A program made the translations under genes and the position numbers. Shown piece after piece: positions 31,011 through 40,820 of a stretch of 64,000 nucleotides of DNA. Source of the DNA: Symbiodinium natans (taxonomy: Eukaryota; Sar; Dinophyceae; Suessiales; Symbiodiniaceae); NCBI GenBank assembly GCA_905221605.1, contig CAJNDS010002251.1:61001-125000 (forward strand), in the 5' to 3' direction. The stretch's first letter is position 1. Each line of letters begins with the position of its first letter. The notes below the pieces were generated by a model. The model searched no databases. It worked only from the letters and a program-made list of their open reading frames with translations, and was not told the origin of the DNA.

Positions 31011-31833
31011 AACCCTAAACCCTGCACCCGAAACCCTAAACCCGAAGCCTAAACCGGGATCTTGTGGCTTGTGGGGGCATCCTGGGGCGTTTTGAGGGGG
31101 GGCCAGTAGAGCCAGGTCGTCCTACAGGGAGGCGCGCCCAAGATGGCAACATCGTGTAGGGTTTAGGGTTTAGGGTTCAGGGTTCAGGGTTTAGGGTTTA
31201 AGGTTTAGGGTTTAGGGTTTAGAGTTCAGGGTTTAGGGTTTTAGGGTTCAGGGTTCAGGGTTTGGGGCTTAGGTTCCCTAAACCTTCAGCCCGTAGCTCG
31301 AAACCGCTGTCGAAGGCGTCACACGGTATGAATGAAAATCAGATATGGCAAATAGGGGACCCCTTTTATAGTCCCACAGATAGCAGGATGCCCTTATCAT
31401 GAGGAGCCCAAAAGGTACCTTCAACATCGTACACCCCCACATGGTGACTTCTCTGAACTCGGGTCCCTTTTTTTTGGGGGGGGGGGGGGGGTCCTTATTC
31501 ACCCTAAACCCTACACCCTAAACCCCAAACCCTGAACCCTAAACCCTAAATAAACCCTAAACCCCTACCCCTAGACCCTAAACCTTACAAACCCCTCTTA
31601 TTTTAGGGTACCCAAAACAAACCGCATTTTTTTAGAAATCCCCATATCCTTCTGGGCTCTGTGGGATGACATGCAACATTCAGAGTTTAGGGTGCAGGGC
31701 TAGGTTTAGGGTTTAGGGTTTAGGGTTTAGGGTTTAGGGTTTAGGGTTGAGGGTTGAGGGTTGAGGGTTGAGGGTCGAGGGTTGAGGATTTAGGGCTCGG
31801 ACCGTCTTACTTGCTAGTTGCTAGGAATTGCAC

Positions 31834-31891
31834 CACAGATGTGGGGCTTGGAGGTGGTCAGCTTCACGTCTTGGGCCTTGCAACGCATCAA
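31834..31891 (-). CDS. Candidate exon
   Basis: Acceptor TACCGCGCAG (or GCAAG|G at 31876), donor GTGCAA, peptide LMRCKAQDVKLTTSKP. Confidence 0.55.
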
Positions 31892-32146
31892 CTGCGCGGT
31901 ATGGAGTGCGCAACAATCCGTCTCCGCAAAGGCTTAGACGCCCAAGTGAATAGATATGAGCCCAAGTAGTGCAACCCTCAGGCCCGAACTAAACCCAAGC
32001 ACCACAGGCACGAAACATGAGGATAATTGGGGGGGGGGGGTTCCTGAACTCGCTCCCCCCCCCCCCCTCCCTAAACCCTACACCCTAAACCCTAAACCCT
32101 AAACACTAAACCCTAAACACTAAACCCTAAACACTAAACCCTAAAC

Positions 32147-32205
32147 GGAGATGGCAGCAGGGAGGTCCTCAGGATCTCCTGCGTAAGCTCGTTCAGCTGG
32201 GGTTC
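32147..32205 (-). CDS. Candidate exon; donor lies in telomeric repeat
   Basis: Acceptor GACGTTGCAG|G, peptide EPQLNELTQEILRTSLL. The exon ends exactly at GTTTAGGG, so GTTTAG of the telomeric repeat would be the 5' splice site. Confidence 0.6.
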
Positions 32206-33152
32206 CTGCAACGTCCGAACGGGCTTGCTTGCGACTAGAGCCTATACTAGGGTTTAGGGTTTAGGGCTAGGGTTTAGGGTTTAGGGCTAGGGTTTAGGGT
32301 TTATAGGGTTTAGGGTTTAGGAAGAGGGGGGAGGGGGGAGGGGGAGCGCATGGTGATGTCGGTGGGCTACGGACACCTAAACGGGGGTTAGGGTTCAGGA
32401 GTTCGGGTCTGGAGAGTTTAGGGAGGCCGTTAGTCTGTAATTGCAGCTAATACACACTTTTGGGGTCCTAAATTAAAGCCAAAAAAGACACACCTACTTT
32501 GGGCTAAGTTTGGTGTTCCCCCTTATGAGGATACCCATTGTGGGACGTTTAGGGCTTAGGAGTCTAGGGTAGATACCTGTTGTGGGGCGTTGCATATCGG
32601 GTAGAGGATGCATTTGGCCTCGGATCCCCACCAGTTAAGGTGCCGTTGGGCCGCTCCTAATGGGTACCTGGGGAACCCTTTCTTATCCCAACATCCTCAA
32701 CTTCCTGACCGAACTCTCGACTCTACCTTGGCCAACATCAAGTTTTCAATGTAGAGCGTTTAGGGTTTAGGGTTTAGGGTTTACGGGTTCAAGGGGTTTT
32801 GGTGGCTTTAAGGGCTTCAATGGGTGTAGGCACATCTACAGGGACTGCCTAAGAGCACACCCTGCATCACAGGGTCCTTAAGGAAGGGGTTCATAGGGGT
32901 AGGTACCTCGGGAACATTAGGGAAGCTTAGAGAGCCCTAGGGCCTTAGGGAGTAGTGGGGAGTATTAGGGAACCCTTCAGGTCCCTACCAATTTCTGAGA
33001 TCCCAAACGTAGCAGGCGGAAAATATCCAGTGAAACAAGGGCCCACCCAGTGTCACACCCTAAACCCTAAACCCTAAACCCTATAAACCTTACACGCTAG
33101 CCGCTAGCCCCTGAATCTGAAGCTCTGACGCCCAAAAAACCCGAAACCCCAC

Positions 33153-33201
33153 CAAGGCCCCGTGCCTTCCACCCCACATCCAGGAGCGCCTCTCTTGCTG
33201 C
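33153..33201 (-). CDS. Candidate exon (gene starting at 40129)
   Basis: Acceptor AAGACTCAG|G, donor GTGGGG, peptide AAREALLDVGWKARGL. In phase after exon 33738-33794. Confidence 0.5.
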
Positions 33202-33269
33202 CTGAGTCTTACTTATTTTGGGTTTAGGGTTTAGGGTTTAGGGTTTCGGGTTTAGGCTTTAGGGTTTAG

Positions 33270-33389
33270 GGTTCAGGGTTTAGGGTTATAACCCCAATTA
33301 TAACTGTACTTATAAGCCCCCTAAGTCCCCTGACTAGGGTATAAGTAGATTTATAGCTGTGGTTGTGAGTACCCATGAACCTCCTAGTA
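33270..33389. mobile_element. Family D element, left end merged with telomeric array
   Basis: GGTTCAGGGTTTAGGGTTATAACCCCAATTATAACTG...GTGAGTACCCATGAACCTCCTAGTA. The left terminus continues directly into a TTTAGGG array. Confidence 0.75.
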
Positions 33390-33478
33390 GGGAATGGGGG
33401 AATGAGGTACCGTATATCCACCTGAATAGGGTGCTAACCAATAGTAAGTAGTCAGGCAGAGGCGATTGTTCTGGCAGG

Positions 33479-33547
33479 CGGGGGGGGGGGGGGGGGGGGG
33501 GGGGGGGACGGAGAGGGGGTTGGGGGGGGGGGGGGGGGGGGGGGGGA
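33479..33547. repeat. Poly-G tract
   Basis: Two G runs of more than 20 bases separated by ACGGAGAGG. Confidence 0.97.
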
Positions 33548-33737
33548 GGCTTCCCAAAACCTCTAAGCCCTTAAAATGGGCCTTAAAAGGGGACCCCTGA
33601 AACACACCCCTTTTGTACCCTATAATATAAACCTAGGTAGGGCCCATACTTCAAAAGAGGCAAGGGAACTTACTAGGGGCCCATATAACTACCCTTAGAA
33701 AACCCCTAAACCTAAACCCTATAAACTCTAGACCTGC

Positions 33738-33794
33738 AAACCTCTCTAACGAGGTGCCAGTCAGAAAGCCGCTTTCACATAGCAAGCCAAAGCC
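33738..33794 (-). CDS. Exon candidate, gene starting at 40129
   Basis: Acceptor TTTGATCTAG|G, GC-type donor (GCAGGT), 19 codons GFGLLCESGFLTGTSLER, phase 0. Confidence 0.55.
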
Positions 33795-33850
33795 CTAGAT
33801 CAAACCATCACTGCTTCTACCCCACTTCAATAATCCAAACCCTAACCCCC

Positions 33851-33950
33851 CCTAAACCCTAAACCCTAAACCCTAAACCCTAAACCCTAAACCCTAAACC
33901 CTAAACCCTAAACCCTAAACCCTAAACCCTAAACCCTAAACCCTAAACAC
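33851..33950. repeat. CCCTAAA telomere-like array
   Basis: About 14 perfect units, ending 12 bp from exon 33962-33990. Confidence 0.97.
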
Positions 33951-33961
33951 AAAACATACAC

Positions 33962-33990
33962 GAGCGGAAGACTGAGTTGACCAGGGACGC
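33962..33990 (-). CDS. 29-nt exon candidate, gene starting at 40129
   Basis: Acceptor GAACGTTTAG|G (TTTAG), donor GTGTAT. In the chained phase it reads VPGQLSLPL. Confidence 0.45.
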
Positions 33991-34247
33991 CTAAACGTTC
34001 ACAAAATTGGCGTTCTACATGGCGGGATGCAGCGGCTTAGGGATTTGCAGTTCTGCAGGAAAGGCGGAAGTACCTTATTGGGGTCCTTTCTTGTAAGGGA
34101 ATTCCCACTATTTGGGGGACTGCATTGGGGGTCCCTGATTTTCGTAAACCCCCCATGTAGAGGTCAGGGATTTGAGGTTCTGCAGGACTACTACAGACTT
34201 TGGCTGGATGGAGGGGTCGGGATGCGACTGCCCTTGTCACGGTTCTG

Positions 34248-34358
34248 TAGACCTAGGAGTAACCTAGGAATAAAAACGGCGCCCTTCTTGGTTTTAAGGG
34301 GATTATAAGGGCACGCCAACCCTAAAAAAAGGAAATAAGGGCCTACTCCGGGTCCTGG
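34248..34358. mobile_element. Family E element
   Basis: TAGACCTAGGAGTAACCTAGGA...GGCGCCCTTCTTGG...TTATAAGGGCAC...GGGCCTACTCCGGGTCCT. Confidence 0.88.
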
Positions 34359-34436
34359 TCGTGTGCACTGAAAGAGGTTTAGCGTCTATAGGCTAGACCC
34401 CCCAAAAACCTAATACACCCAACCTGCAACTGAAAC

Positions 34437-34468
34437 CCTGGCTCCCATCAAGATATCTGATCCATGCC
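34437..34468 (-). CDS. 32-nt exon candidate, gene starting at 40129
   Basis: Acceptor GTAGAAGCAG|G, donor GTTTCA, peptide AWIRYLDGSQ, phase-compatible with both neighbours. Confidence 0.5.
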
Positions 34469-34539
34469 CTGCTTCTACAACCCTAAACCCTAAGCCTAAA
34501 CCCTAAACCCTAAACATAAACCTCCCCTCTGCCAAACAC

Positions 34540-34580
34540 GCAGCCTTCTCTTTCATGGGATCCGCTTCCCAACACGACTC
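34540..34580 (-). CDS. Exon candidate, gene starting at 40129
   Basis: Acceptor TTGCTTGGCAG|G, donor GTGTTT, peptide ESCWEADPMKEKA. Confidence 0.6.
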
Positions 34581-34599
34581 CTGCCAAGCAAAGGTTTAG

Positions 34600-34775
34600 G
34601 GTTTAGGCTTTAGGCTTTAGGGTTTAGGGTTTAGGGTTGAGGGTTTAGGGTTTAGGATTTAGGATTTCGGGTTTCGGTTTAGGGTTTAGGGTTTAGGGTT
34701 TAGGGTTTAAGGTTTAGGGTTTAGGGTTAGGGTTTAGGGTTTAGGGTTTAGGGTTTAGGGTTTAGGGTTTAGGCC
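34600..34775. repeat. TTTAGGG array, then polarity switch
   Basis: TTTAGGG units with TTTAGGC and TTTCGGG variants. At 34774-34786 the array flips directly to CCCTAAA, then becomes the CCCTATAAA satellite (34855-34940). Confidence 0.95.
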
Positions 34776-34958
34776 ACCCTAAACCCTAAACCCTATAAAA
34801 CCTAAACCCTAAGCCATAATCCTGAACCTAAACCCTAAACCCCATAAACCCTATAAACCCTATAAACCCGCTAAACCCTATAAACCCTATAAACCCTATA
34901 AACCCTATGAACCCTATAAACCCTATAAACCCTATAAAGTCTAACCCTAACCCCTAAC

Positions 34959-35046
34959 CATTTTGGGGGCCTCCAGGCCCCTTCTCAGCTCCGCTTGAAG
35001 GAGCTCGGAGGCGCGCGTCCTCTGTCGGCGCCGCGCGTTCAGCCGC
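34959..35046 (-). CDS. Exon candidate, gene starting at 40129
   Basis: Acceptor CCTTCACAAAG|G, donor GTTAGG, 88 nt. The phase-chained reading contains ASELLQAELRRGLEAPKM (amphipathic helix); another open frame is Ala/Pro-rich. Confidence 0.6.
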
Positions 35047-35064
35047 CTTTGTGAAGGCTTGGGA

Positions 35065-35150
35065 CTAAGGCGATTTAGGGTTTAGGGTTTAGGGTTTAGG
35101 GTTTAGGGTTTAGGGTTTAGGGTTTAGGGTTTAGGGTTTAGGGTTTTACG
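35065..35150. repeat. TTTAGGG telomere-like array
   Basis: Twelve or so perfect units next to exon 34959-35046. Confidence 0.97.
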
Positions 35151-35502
35151 ATTTAGGGTGTTGTCACTATAAGCCTGAGATGTAGCTGTATCAGGTGTCT
35201 AAAGATTTATCAGCTATAAGTATTAGACGGCTTTGATCAGAACCTCACTGCCCAATAGAAGCGAACGTCTCAACTTACCCAGCTGTCCAATTATCTGCGC
35301 AACCCCCCCCCCCCCCCCCCCACGAACAAACCTGCCCTAAACCCTAAACCCGAAACCCTACACCCCGAAGCCTAAACCCGAAACCATGGACCCTTGCACG
35401 AACGAACTGATCCTCATCCCTACTACCCTGAACCCCGCAAACCCTAAACCCTAAACCCTAAACCCTTGAACTCGAAACCACTTTGTGAGAATGGCAAGAC
35501 AC

Positions 35503-35561
35503 CAAGTCAGGCGGATTCCCATTGCAATGGCGGTATAGACCTGGGCGCCAAGTTTCATATA
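35503..35561 (-). CDS. Exon candidate, gene starting at 40129
   Basis: Acceptor GGTTTTCAAGAG, donor GTGTCT, peptide YMKLGAQVYTAIAMGIRLT; the second half is hydrophobic. Alternative frame VYETWRPGLYRHCNG is also open. Confidence 0.5.
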
Positions 35562-35881
35562 CTCTTGAAAACCAACCCATGAACCCTTTTTTCAGCTTGG
35601 GGTTTGGGGTTTAGGGTTTGGGGCTTAGCTGTTGAACAGAAAAACGACAGGTCTCGGACGCCTAAAGCCCTAAGCCCTAAACCGTACGCCCCAAGGCCTA
35701 AGCCCTATGAGCCCTAAGCCCTATGAGCCCGAAGCTCTAGGCCCCAGGCCCTAAGTCCTACATAAGCCCTAGTCTAAACCCTCAGCAAAACACCAATTCT
35801 AGATTCTAGAGCTCAAGTTTCCTGGGCAGAAAGTTTTGGCAACTCAGCCCCGCAGGTACATAACACACACGAGCTTCGGCT

Positions 35882-35980
35882 CTAGTTCATGGTTGTGATA
35901 ATATTGAACATGTAAACTTCCATTCCTTATTGGAGTTAAGTACCCTTACACATGTAAAATGTCGCCCGACTATGACAAAG
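35882..35980. mobile_element. Family G element, copy 2
   Basis: CTAGTTCATGGTTGTGATAATA...CCTTATTGGAGTTAAGTACCC...GTAAAATGTCGCCCGACTATGACAAAG. Confidence 0.85.
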
Positions 35981-36062
35981 GAATAACCCTAAACCCTAAA
36001 CCCCAAACCCCAAACCCTTTTTCTAAACCTTAAACCCTAAACCCTAAACCCCAAAATATCGC

Positions 36063-36139
36063 TTGGGCCAGGCTGCCGCAACGCCGGATGCTGCGTTCAA
36101 GAACCGCGTGACAAGGCTGGCCCCGTTGTAGGTCCAGAG
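36063..36139 (-). CDS. Exon candidate, gene starting at 40129
   Basis: Acceptor CCCTTGCCAG, GC-type donor (GCGATA). Phase-chained frame LDLQRGQPCHAVLERSI; frame LWTYNGASLVTRFLNAA is equally open. Flanked by CCCTAAA and TTTAGGG (36149-36290) arrays. Confidence 0.5.
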
Positions 36140-36148
36140 CTGGCAAGG

Positions 36149-36290
36149 GTTTAGGGTTTAGGGTTTAGGGTTTAGGGTTTAGGGTTTAGGGTTTAGGGTT
36201 TAGGGTTTAGGGTTTAGGGTTTAGGGTTTAGGGTTTAGGATTTAGGGTTTAGGGTTTGGGGTTTAGGGTTTGGGGTTTAGGGTTTTGGGG
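36149..36290. repeat. TTTAGGG telomere-like array
   Basis: Long, mostly perfect array with TTTGGGG variants at its end. Confidence 0.97.
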
Positions 36291-36593
36291 GCGCTTTTTG
36301 AAGATCCTTAAGGCCGTATAAGGGGCCATATTGGGGGTCTGTCATGGGGAAACTTTAGGGTTTAGGGTTTAGGGTTTAGGTACCCCTAAGAGGTTTTCCT
36401 TAATATATTCCGAGAAAGGCCCTTATATTTCCTTAGGAAACCTTCAGACGGGCCCTCCGACCCAAAGTCACAACCTTAAACCCTAAACCCTAAACTCTGA
36501 ACCCTAAACCCTAAACCCGAAATGCCAAACCTTAGGGGTCCAAGGTAGAGAGAGTGCCATGATAAGCCCAGAAACAGAAACCCTCACACACAC

Positions 36594-36651
36594 CTATGAT
36601 ACACATCCATATTGCCAGCAAGATGTGCATTATTCTACACATATAGCCTTC
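36594..36651 (-). CDS. Exon candidate with membrane helix
   Basis: Acceptor TAGCCCACAG|G, donor GTGTGT, peptide EGYMCRIMHILLAIWMCII, a likely transmembrane segment. Confidence 0.55.
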
Positions 36652-36840
36652 CTGTGGGCTAGGGCCTAGGGGTGCTCGTGATTTAGGGTTTAGCGTTTAG
36701 GGTTTTAGGGTTTTGGGTTTAGGGTTCAGGGTTTATGTTACTCTCCCCTAAACAGAACCGCTGCTAAAGCCTAAACCCTAAACTCTAAACCCTAAACCCT
36801 AAACCTAAACCCTAAAACCTAAACCCTAAACCCTAAACGC

Positions 36841-36887
36841 CAAAGCCTGTGCGGATCTGCATGCTGAGGCTTGTGGCAATATGGACC
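36841..36887 (-). CDS. Exon candidate, gene starting at 40129
   Basis: Acceptor GCAAAGAAG|G, GC-type donor (TTG|GCGTTT) next to GTTTAGGG, peptide SILPQASACRSAQAL. Confidence 0.45.
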
Positions 36888-37130
36888 CTTCTTTGCTTTT
36901 TGTTATTAGTTTTGTTTTTTTGTGTGTGGGGGGGGGGCGGGGGGTAGCTACTTCAGGGTTTAGGGTACAGGGGAACCTTCAAGGGGGGGGAGGGGTGGGT
37001 GGGGTTTGAGCTCTGGCGTTTTGGCTGGGCCTTAGGGTTTATGGGGTTCAGAGTTAAGCCTATAACGTGCGCGCACACAAACACACATAGGGTTTGGGGT
37101 TTAGAGTTTAGGGTTTAGGGATGTACCCAC

Positions 37131-37175
37131 ACAAGCTGGCCGAGCAGCAAGCCCCACTGCCACGCCAGCCAAAAA
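37131..37175 (-). CDS. Exon candidate
   Basis: Acceptor TTTGAGGCAG, donor GTGGGT, 45 nt. Frames FLAGVAVGLAARPAC and FGWRGSGACCSASL are both open; the phase chain favours the second. Confidence 0.4.
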
Positions 37176-37397
37176 CTGCCTCAAAGAACTCTCACCCAAC
37201 TCACCCAACTCATGCACTTGCGATGACAGGCACAAAAAGGGCGTGTCGCATGGCCATATTCACCAAACTCTACTTTCAAAGCTGTGTTAGAGGATCTGTT
37301 GGAGGATGTTAGAGAGGGCTCACCAGACTACTAATGCAGAACCTATGTAATAGTAGTTAAATTTACAATGCTTTTGACTTGATTTTGGTCCCTTAAC

Positions 37398-37463
37398 GAT
37401 AAAGCTGCCCCGCAACACGTTCGAAGCTTCCGCATTCGTCTGCAACAAGACTTGGGCATTTCG
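37398..37463 (-). CDS. Exon candidate, gene starting at 40129
   Basis: Acceptor ACCCTCCAAAG, donor GTTAAG. Phase-chained frame KCPSLVADECGSFERVAG. Confidence 0.6.
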
Positions 37464-37516
37464 CTTTGGAGGGTGTAGGGTTACAACCCCCCCCCCCCCC
37501 CCACCCCACAGATCAC

Positions 37517-37598
37517 CTCCGCTCGAAGCGCAGAAAACCTGCACCTTATCAACAAAAGTCTGAAGAACTTCGTCCGTTGGACACGGAGATTCCGTGCC
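37517..37598 (-). CDS. Exon candidate, gene starting at 40129
   Basis: Acceptor TCGGGCATAG|G, donor GTGATC, peptide GTESPCPTDEVLQTFV then DKVQVFCASSG. Well-formed and phase-compatible with both neighbours. Confidence 0.65.
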
Positions 37599-37693
37599 CT
37601 ATGCCCGAAACCCTAAACCCTAAACCCTAAACCCTAAACCCTAAACCCTAAACCCTAAACCCCGAAAGGCCAACTGCAGATGAGGGGCGCCAC

Positions 37694-37755
37694 CAGCCAA
37701 GCCACCAAAGGCACGCGCAAGATCATCGTGATGTGAAGCAGCTCGTACCGGAGGC
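37694..37755 (-). CDS. Exon candidate with hydrophobic segment
   Basis: Acceptor ACCATGTCAG|G, donor GTGGCG, peptide LRYELLHITMILRVPLVAW, likely membrane segment. Convergent arrays on both sides. Confidence 0.6.
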
Positions 37756-37766
37756 CTGACATGGTT

Positions 37767-37875
37767 CAGGGTTTAGGGTTTAGGGTTTAGGGTTCAGGGT
37801 TCAGGGTTCAGGGTTTAGGGTTTAGGGTTTAGGGTTCAGGGTTTAGGGTTCAGGGTTTAGGGTTTAGGGTTTAGG
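37767..37875. repeat. TTTAGGG/TTCAGGG array
   Basis: Mixed units alternating TTTAGGG and TTCAGGG; the pattern suggests unequal exchange. Confidence 0.95.
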
Positions 37876-37916
37876 GGGTTGATAGGGTTCCAAGACATGG
37901 TTGAAGAATGGAACAC

Positions 37917-37958
37917 TTCGGGCGGGGGGTTCCAGCCAAGGATCACCGATGAACCAAA
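37917..37958 (-). CDS. Exon candidate
   Basis: Acceptor TTTTGGGCGAG, donor GTGTTC, peptide FGSSVILGWNPPPE. Confidence 0.5.
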
Positions 37959-38082
37959 CTCGCCCAAAAAGGGGTACGCTTAGGGTTTAAGGTTTAGGGT
38001 TTGGGGTTCAGGGTTGGGGGTTTAGGGTTCAGGGTTTTTGTGTTTATGTTTTAGGTTTAGGCTTCAGGCTAAGGACTGCGAC

Positions 38083-38112
38083 AAGGTTGAAGAGTTTGAG
38101 TCGGAGACTTGC
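38083..38112 (-). CDS. 30-nt exon candidate
   Basis: Acceptor GGTTCAG|G, donor GTCGCA, peptide ASLRLKLFNL, phase 0 after exon 38174-38241. Confidence 0.45.
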
Positions 38113-38173
38113 CTGAACCCTAAACCCATGAACCCCAAACCCGAAGCCATTCAACCCAGCACAACTCGCTTAC

Positions 38174-38241
38174 TTGCCCAGGCGCCGATTCGAGCATAGC
38201 CTGTGACAACTTTCCTCGGTCACAACGCACGCCACCGAGGG
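38174..38241 (-). CDS. Exon candidate, gene starting at 40129
   Basis: Acceptor CATTTACAG, canonical donor GTAAGC, peptide LGGVRCDRGKLSQAML then ESAPGQ. Confidence 0.65.
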
Positions 38242-38439
38242 CTGTAAATGAGGTTCCAATTTTCTGGGTTTAAGCTGAACCCCCCCCCCCTCTAATCCCT
38301 ATGAAGAACCACTCAGCAAACTTCCAACCCCGGCCTCCGCGTTGGGGGCTTAGGGTTGTGGTTTGGGTTTTTAAAAGTCCAGCCTTCGAAACCCTAAACC
38401 CTAAACCCTAAACCCTAAACCCTAAACCCTAATCCCTAC

Positions 38440-38486
38440 AGATGTCATGCAAAAGCTTCGTCAAGCCCCGAAGCCACCCTCCCAGA
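38440..38486 (-). CDS. Exon candidate, gene starting at 40129
   Basis: Acceptor GGCCCTTTCAG, donor GTAGGG, phase-chained peptide LGGWLRGLTKLLHDI. Confidence 0.55.
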
Positions 38487-38589
38487 CTGAAAGGGCCCGG
38501 GGGGGGCGGGGGGGCCGGGGTCTCAAGGGGTGAGAGTGAAAGTCCACGGTAAACCCTGCCTAAGCCCATCAAAACCCTTATTGCAAACC

Positions 38590-39190
38590 CTAAACCGTAA
38601 AACCCTAAAGCCCTAAAACCCGCACACCCAAGAACCCAAAAACCCAAAAAACCCTAGACCCCTAAACCCAAAAACCCGAAAACCCAAAAAAACCCTAAAC
38701 CCAAACACCCAAAAACCCTAAAACGCTGAACCCTAAAACACTAAACCCTAAAACCCCTGAAGCCCTAAAACCCAATAATCCTAAAAATGTAAATCCCTTA
38801 TTGCACCGACCCAAAACTCTAAACCCTAAACCTAAAACCCTAAAACCCAATAATCCCAAAACTGTAAAACCCTTGCTGCACCCACCCCAAACTCTAAACC
38901 CTAAACCCTAATATCCTAAAACCCAATAATTGATAAAACCCTTATTACACCCACCCCAAACTCTCTAAACCCTAAAACCCTAGAACCCAATAATCCTAAA
39001 ACCTTACTGGCCCAAAACCCAAGGAAAAACAGTTTTTCAAACTTTCAGAATAAACTACCTTCTAAGAAGCACACAAGTTGAAAACTTGGGTTTTGAGCCA
39101 GCAAGAAACTGTAAAACCCTTATTGCACCCACGTCAAACTCTAAACCCTAAACCCTAAAACCCTAACACCCAATAATCCTAAAACTGTAA
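38590..39190. repeat. Tandem satellite of about 65-75 bp units
   Basis: Units of the form AAACCCTAAAACCCAATAATCCTAAAACTGTAAAACCCTTATTGCACCCACCCCAAACTCT recur about five times, interrupted by a unique AT-rich stretch at 39010-39100. A telomere-like core (CCCTAAA) lies inside a larger unit; part of an intron of the gene starting at 40129. Confidence 0.85.
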
Positions 39191-39191
39191 C

Positions 39192-39293
39192 AGAAGATCT
39201 CGGCTGAGGCTCGATGCCACGACGGCCAGGTCCTCACCGTTCGAGGAGAAGACTTCCTGCAGGCTTCGCTGAAGCTTTGGTAGACTTCGCGAG
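39192..39293 (-). CDS. Exon 4 of the gene starting at 40129
   Basis: Acceptor AACCCCCAAG, donor GTTACA, 102 nt; peptide SRSLPKLQRSLQEVFSS then NGEDLAVVASSLSRDL. Phases fit exons 3 and 5. Helical, hydrophilic. Confidence 0.7.
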
Positions 39294-39345
39294 CTTGGGG
39301 GTTTAGGTTTGGGGTTTAGGGTTGCAGTTTGAGGGTTGCAGCTAC

Positions 39346-39368
39346 AGGGTGCTGCGGCTATTCGGGGC
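39346..39368 (-). CDS. Exon 3 of the gene starting at 40129 (23 nt)
   Basis: Excellent pyrimidine-rich acceptor CACTGCCCCCTCAG|G, donor GTAGCT, peptide APNSRSTL. Confidence 0.55.
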
Positions 39369-39441
39369 CTGAGGGGGCAGTGGGCTCCAGACGAGGAGTC
39401 TTCTACAAGGTGTCTTCTTGACCTTCGCCAAAACTCCATAC

Positions 39442-39531
39442 TTGCAATGTACTTCGAAATAATTCAGAATGATTCCATTCCAAATGCCGGCTGCTTCTTT
39501 CTCGAGCATCCGGTTCGTTTTTCGGTGTTGT
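39442..39531 (-). CDS. Exon 2 of the gene starting at 40129
   Basis: Acceptor TTCTCTTTCCACAG, donor GTATGG, 30 codons TTPKNEPDARERSSRH then LEWNHSELFRSTLQ, phase 0. A second frame (RMLEKEAAGIWNGIILNY) is also open; the phase chain selects the first. Confidence 0.65.
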
Positions 39532-39604
39532 CTGTGGAAAGAGAAAGGTCGACGAGAAAGTTGGCTTCCAGAGTCTTTCAGCCGCACTTAGGTAAGGTTT
39601 CTGG

Positions 39605-40010
39605 AGTGAGCGGGTGGTTTTCCTTCGCATGTTTCTCCATCATTTCCTGATTATCGATTTTGTCTTGGTTTCTGTTTTCGGTCTTGTTGCTTTTGAGTTT
39701 TGGAATCGTTTTGGAATCTTGTTGGATTTTTTGGATGCTTTATTTTTGGGGGGGGATGGGTTGGGGTTTTTTGTTGGTTTTGTTGGATGCTTTTAGGGTT
39801 TTTGGATTTTGTGCAATTATTGGATTTTTTGATGCTTTTTGAACATGTTGGATGTCTTTTTGTTCTTGAATTCTATTGTATGTTTTCTCGATGTTCTGTT
39901 TTTTGGAGTTTTAGCGAATTATGTAATTACGTATTCTAGAGAATTCTTTCGCTTCTGTTTATTGGGAAACCGTGTACCTCTGTTTGCGGCTCAATGTGTT
40001 TCAGAACTGG
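39605..40010. other. T-rich intron, gene starting at 40129
   Basis: The only long stretch without telomere-like units. T-rich on the plus strand (TTTTGTTGGATTTTTTGGATG...), so A-rich on the gene strand. No frame supported. Confidence 0.5.
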
Positions 40011-40018
40011 GATCAGAC

Positions 40019-40129
40019 GTTCCCTCCGTGACCTGCCATGTCTTCCTCAATGTCATCCTCGTCGGAGTCGAAACTAGTGCAACACAAGCCGCTTCGAAGA
40101 CTGGGCGTTCGATTTTGGAGATGCGGCAT
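40019..40129 (-). CDS. First coding exon, unrecognised gene (ATG at 40129)
   Basis: ATG-initiated 37-codon frame: MPHLQNRTPSLRSGLCC then TSFDSDEDDIEEDMAGHG, donor GTCTGA, phase 0, joining exon 2 exactly. The acidic stretch FDSDEDDIEED is typical of a disordered N-terminal tail. Downstream exons include hydrophobic helices, so a membrane protein with an acidic cytosolic N-terminus is possible; no family recognised. Confidence 0.65.
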
Positions 40130-40318
40130 TGAGGGAGTTTAGGGTTTAGGGTTTAGGGTTTAGGGTTTTAAATAGGGTTTTAAATATAATTCCAAATATT
40201 TCCTCACATGTAGTATATTTTTGAATTTTCTGGTATGCTTAACGAGGGCAAGGCTCCAAGAAGTAGCCCTTTGAATGAAGGAGCTCCTACGACGCAGCTG
40301 CATGCTTTACTACTTTTG

Positions 40319-40432
40319 AATATATATATATGTATATGTATATATGTATGTATGTATGTGTATATATATATATATATACATATGTGTCTATATATATATA
40401 TATATATACATTGATATATGTTTTTTTTTTTT
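40319..40432. repeat. TA/TATG microsatellite
   Basis: (TA)n, (TATG)n and (TA)n, then a T run; low-complexity upstream of the putative start at 40129. Confidence 0.95.
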
Positions 40433-40445
40433 ACATTTGTATTCC

Positions 40446-40520
40446 TCATAAGGGTAGTACGGGGATTATTTTGATGTATATTTTGGTGGGGTTCTTAAGC
40501 AAATAGTGGCTTACAGGGCT
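40446..40520. mobile_element. Family K repeat, copy 2
   Basis: Shares ATAAGGG...GGGGATT...GGGGTTCTTAAGCAAATAGTGGCTTA with 15001-15075. Confidence 0.6.
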
Positions 40521-40757
40521 TCTCAAATGGATTGCAGAAGGTTCAGGGTTCAGGGCTTAGGGCCCTAAACTCTGACCCCTAGAAGCCATATCCATCCAAA
40601 TCTAACTCCAAGACGAAGGGCACATCATTTCGTTCATTCGCGCCTAAACCTTAAAAAACCCTGAGCCCTACACTACAATTCCTAAACCACTCTTCAGAAA
40701 TCCCGTACGAAAGGAGCTCCGCTCAGGCCAAGGATCAATCTGTGCTTCACCGGCTAC

Positions 40758-40820
40758 CCGGAAGCGCAGCGGGGCAGAAGGCGTATCTAAGGCCGACCAG
40801 CCTGATCTGTAGAATCGCAC
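40758..40820 (-). CDS. Candidate exon of the next gene upstream
   Basis: Acceptor CTCGCCCTGAG|G, donor GTAGCC, 21 codons VRFYRSGWSALDTPSAPL, phase 0. Confidence 0.5.

Noticed and set aside
39336-39650. 104-codon plus-strand frame with a GTAAGG donor
   Set aside because: Antisense to four phase-compatible minus-strand exons that connect to an ATG; the opposite reading is less parsimonious, though not impossible.
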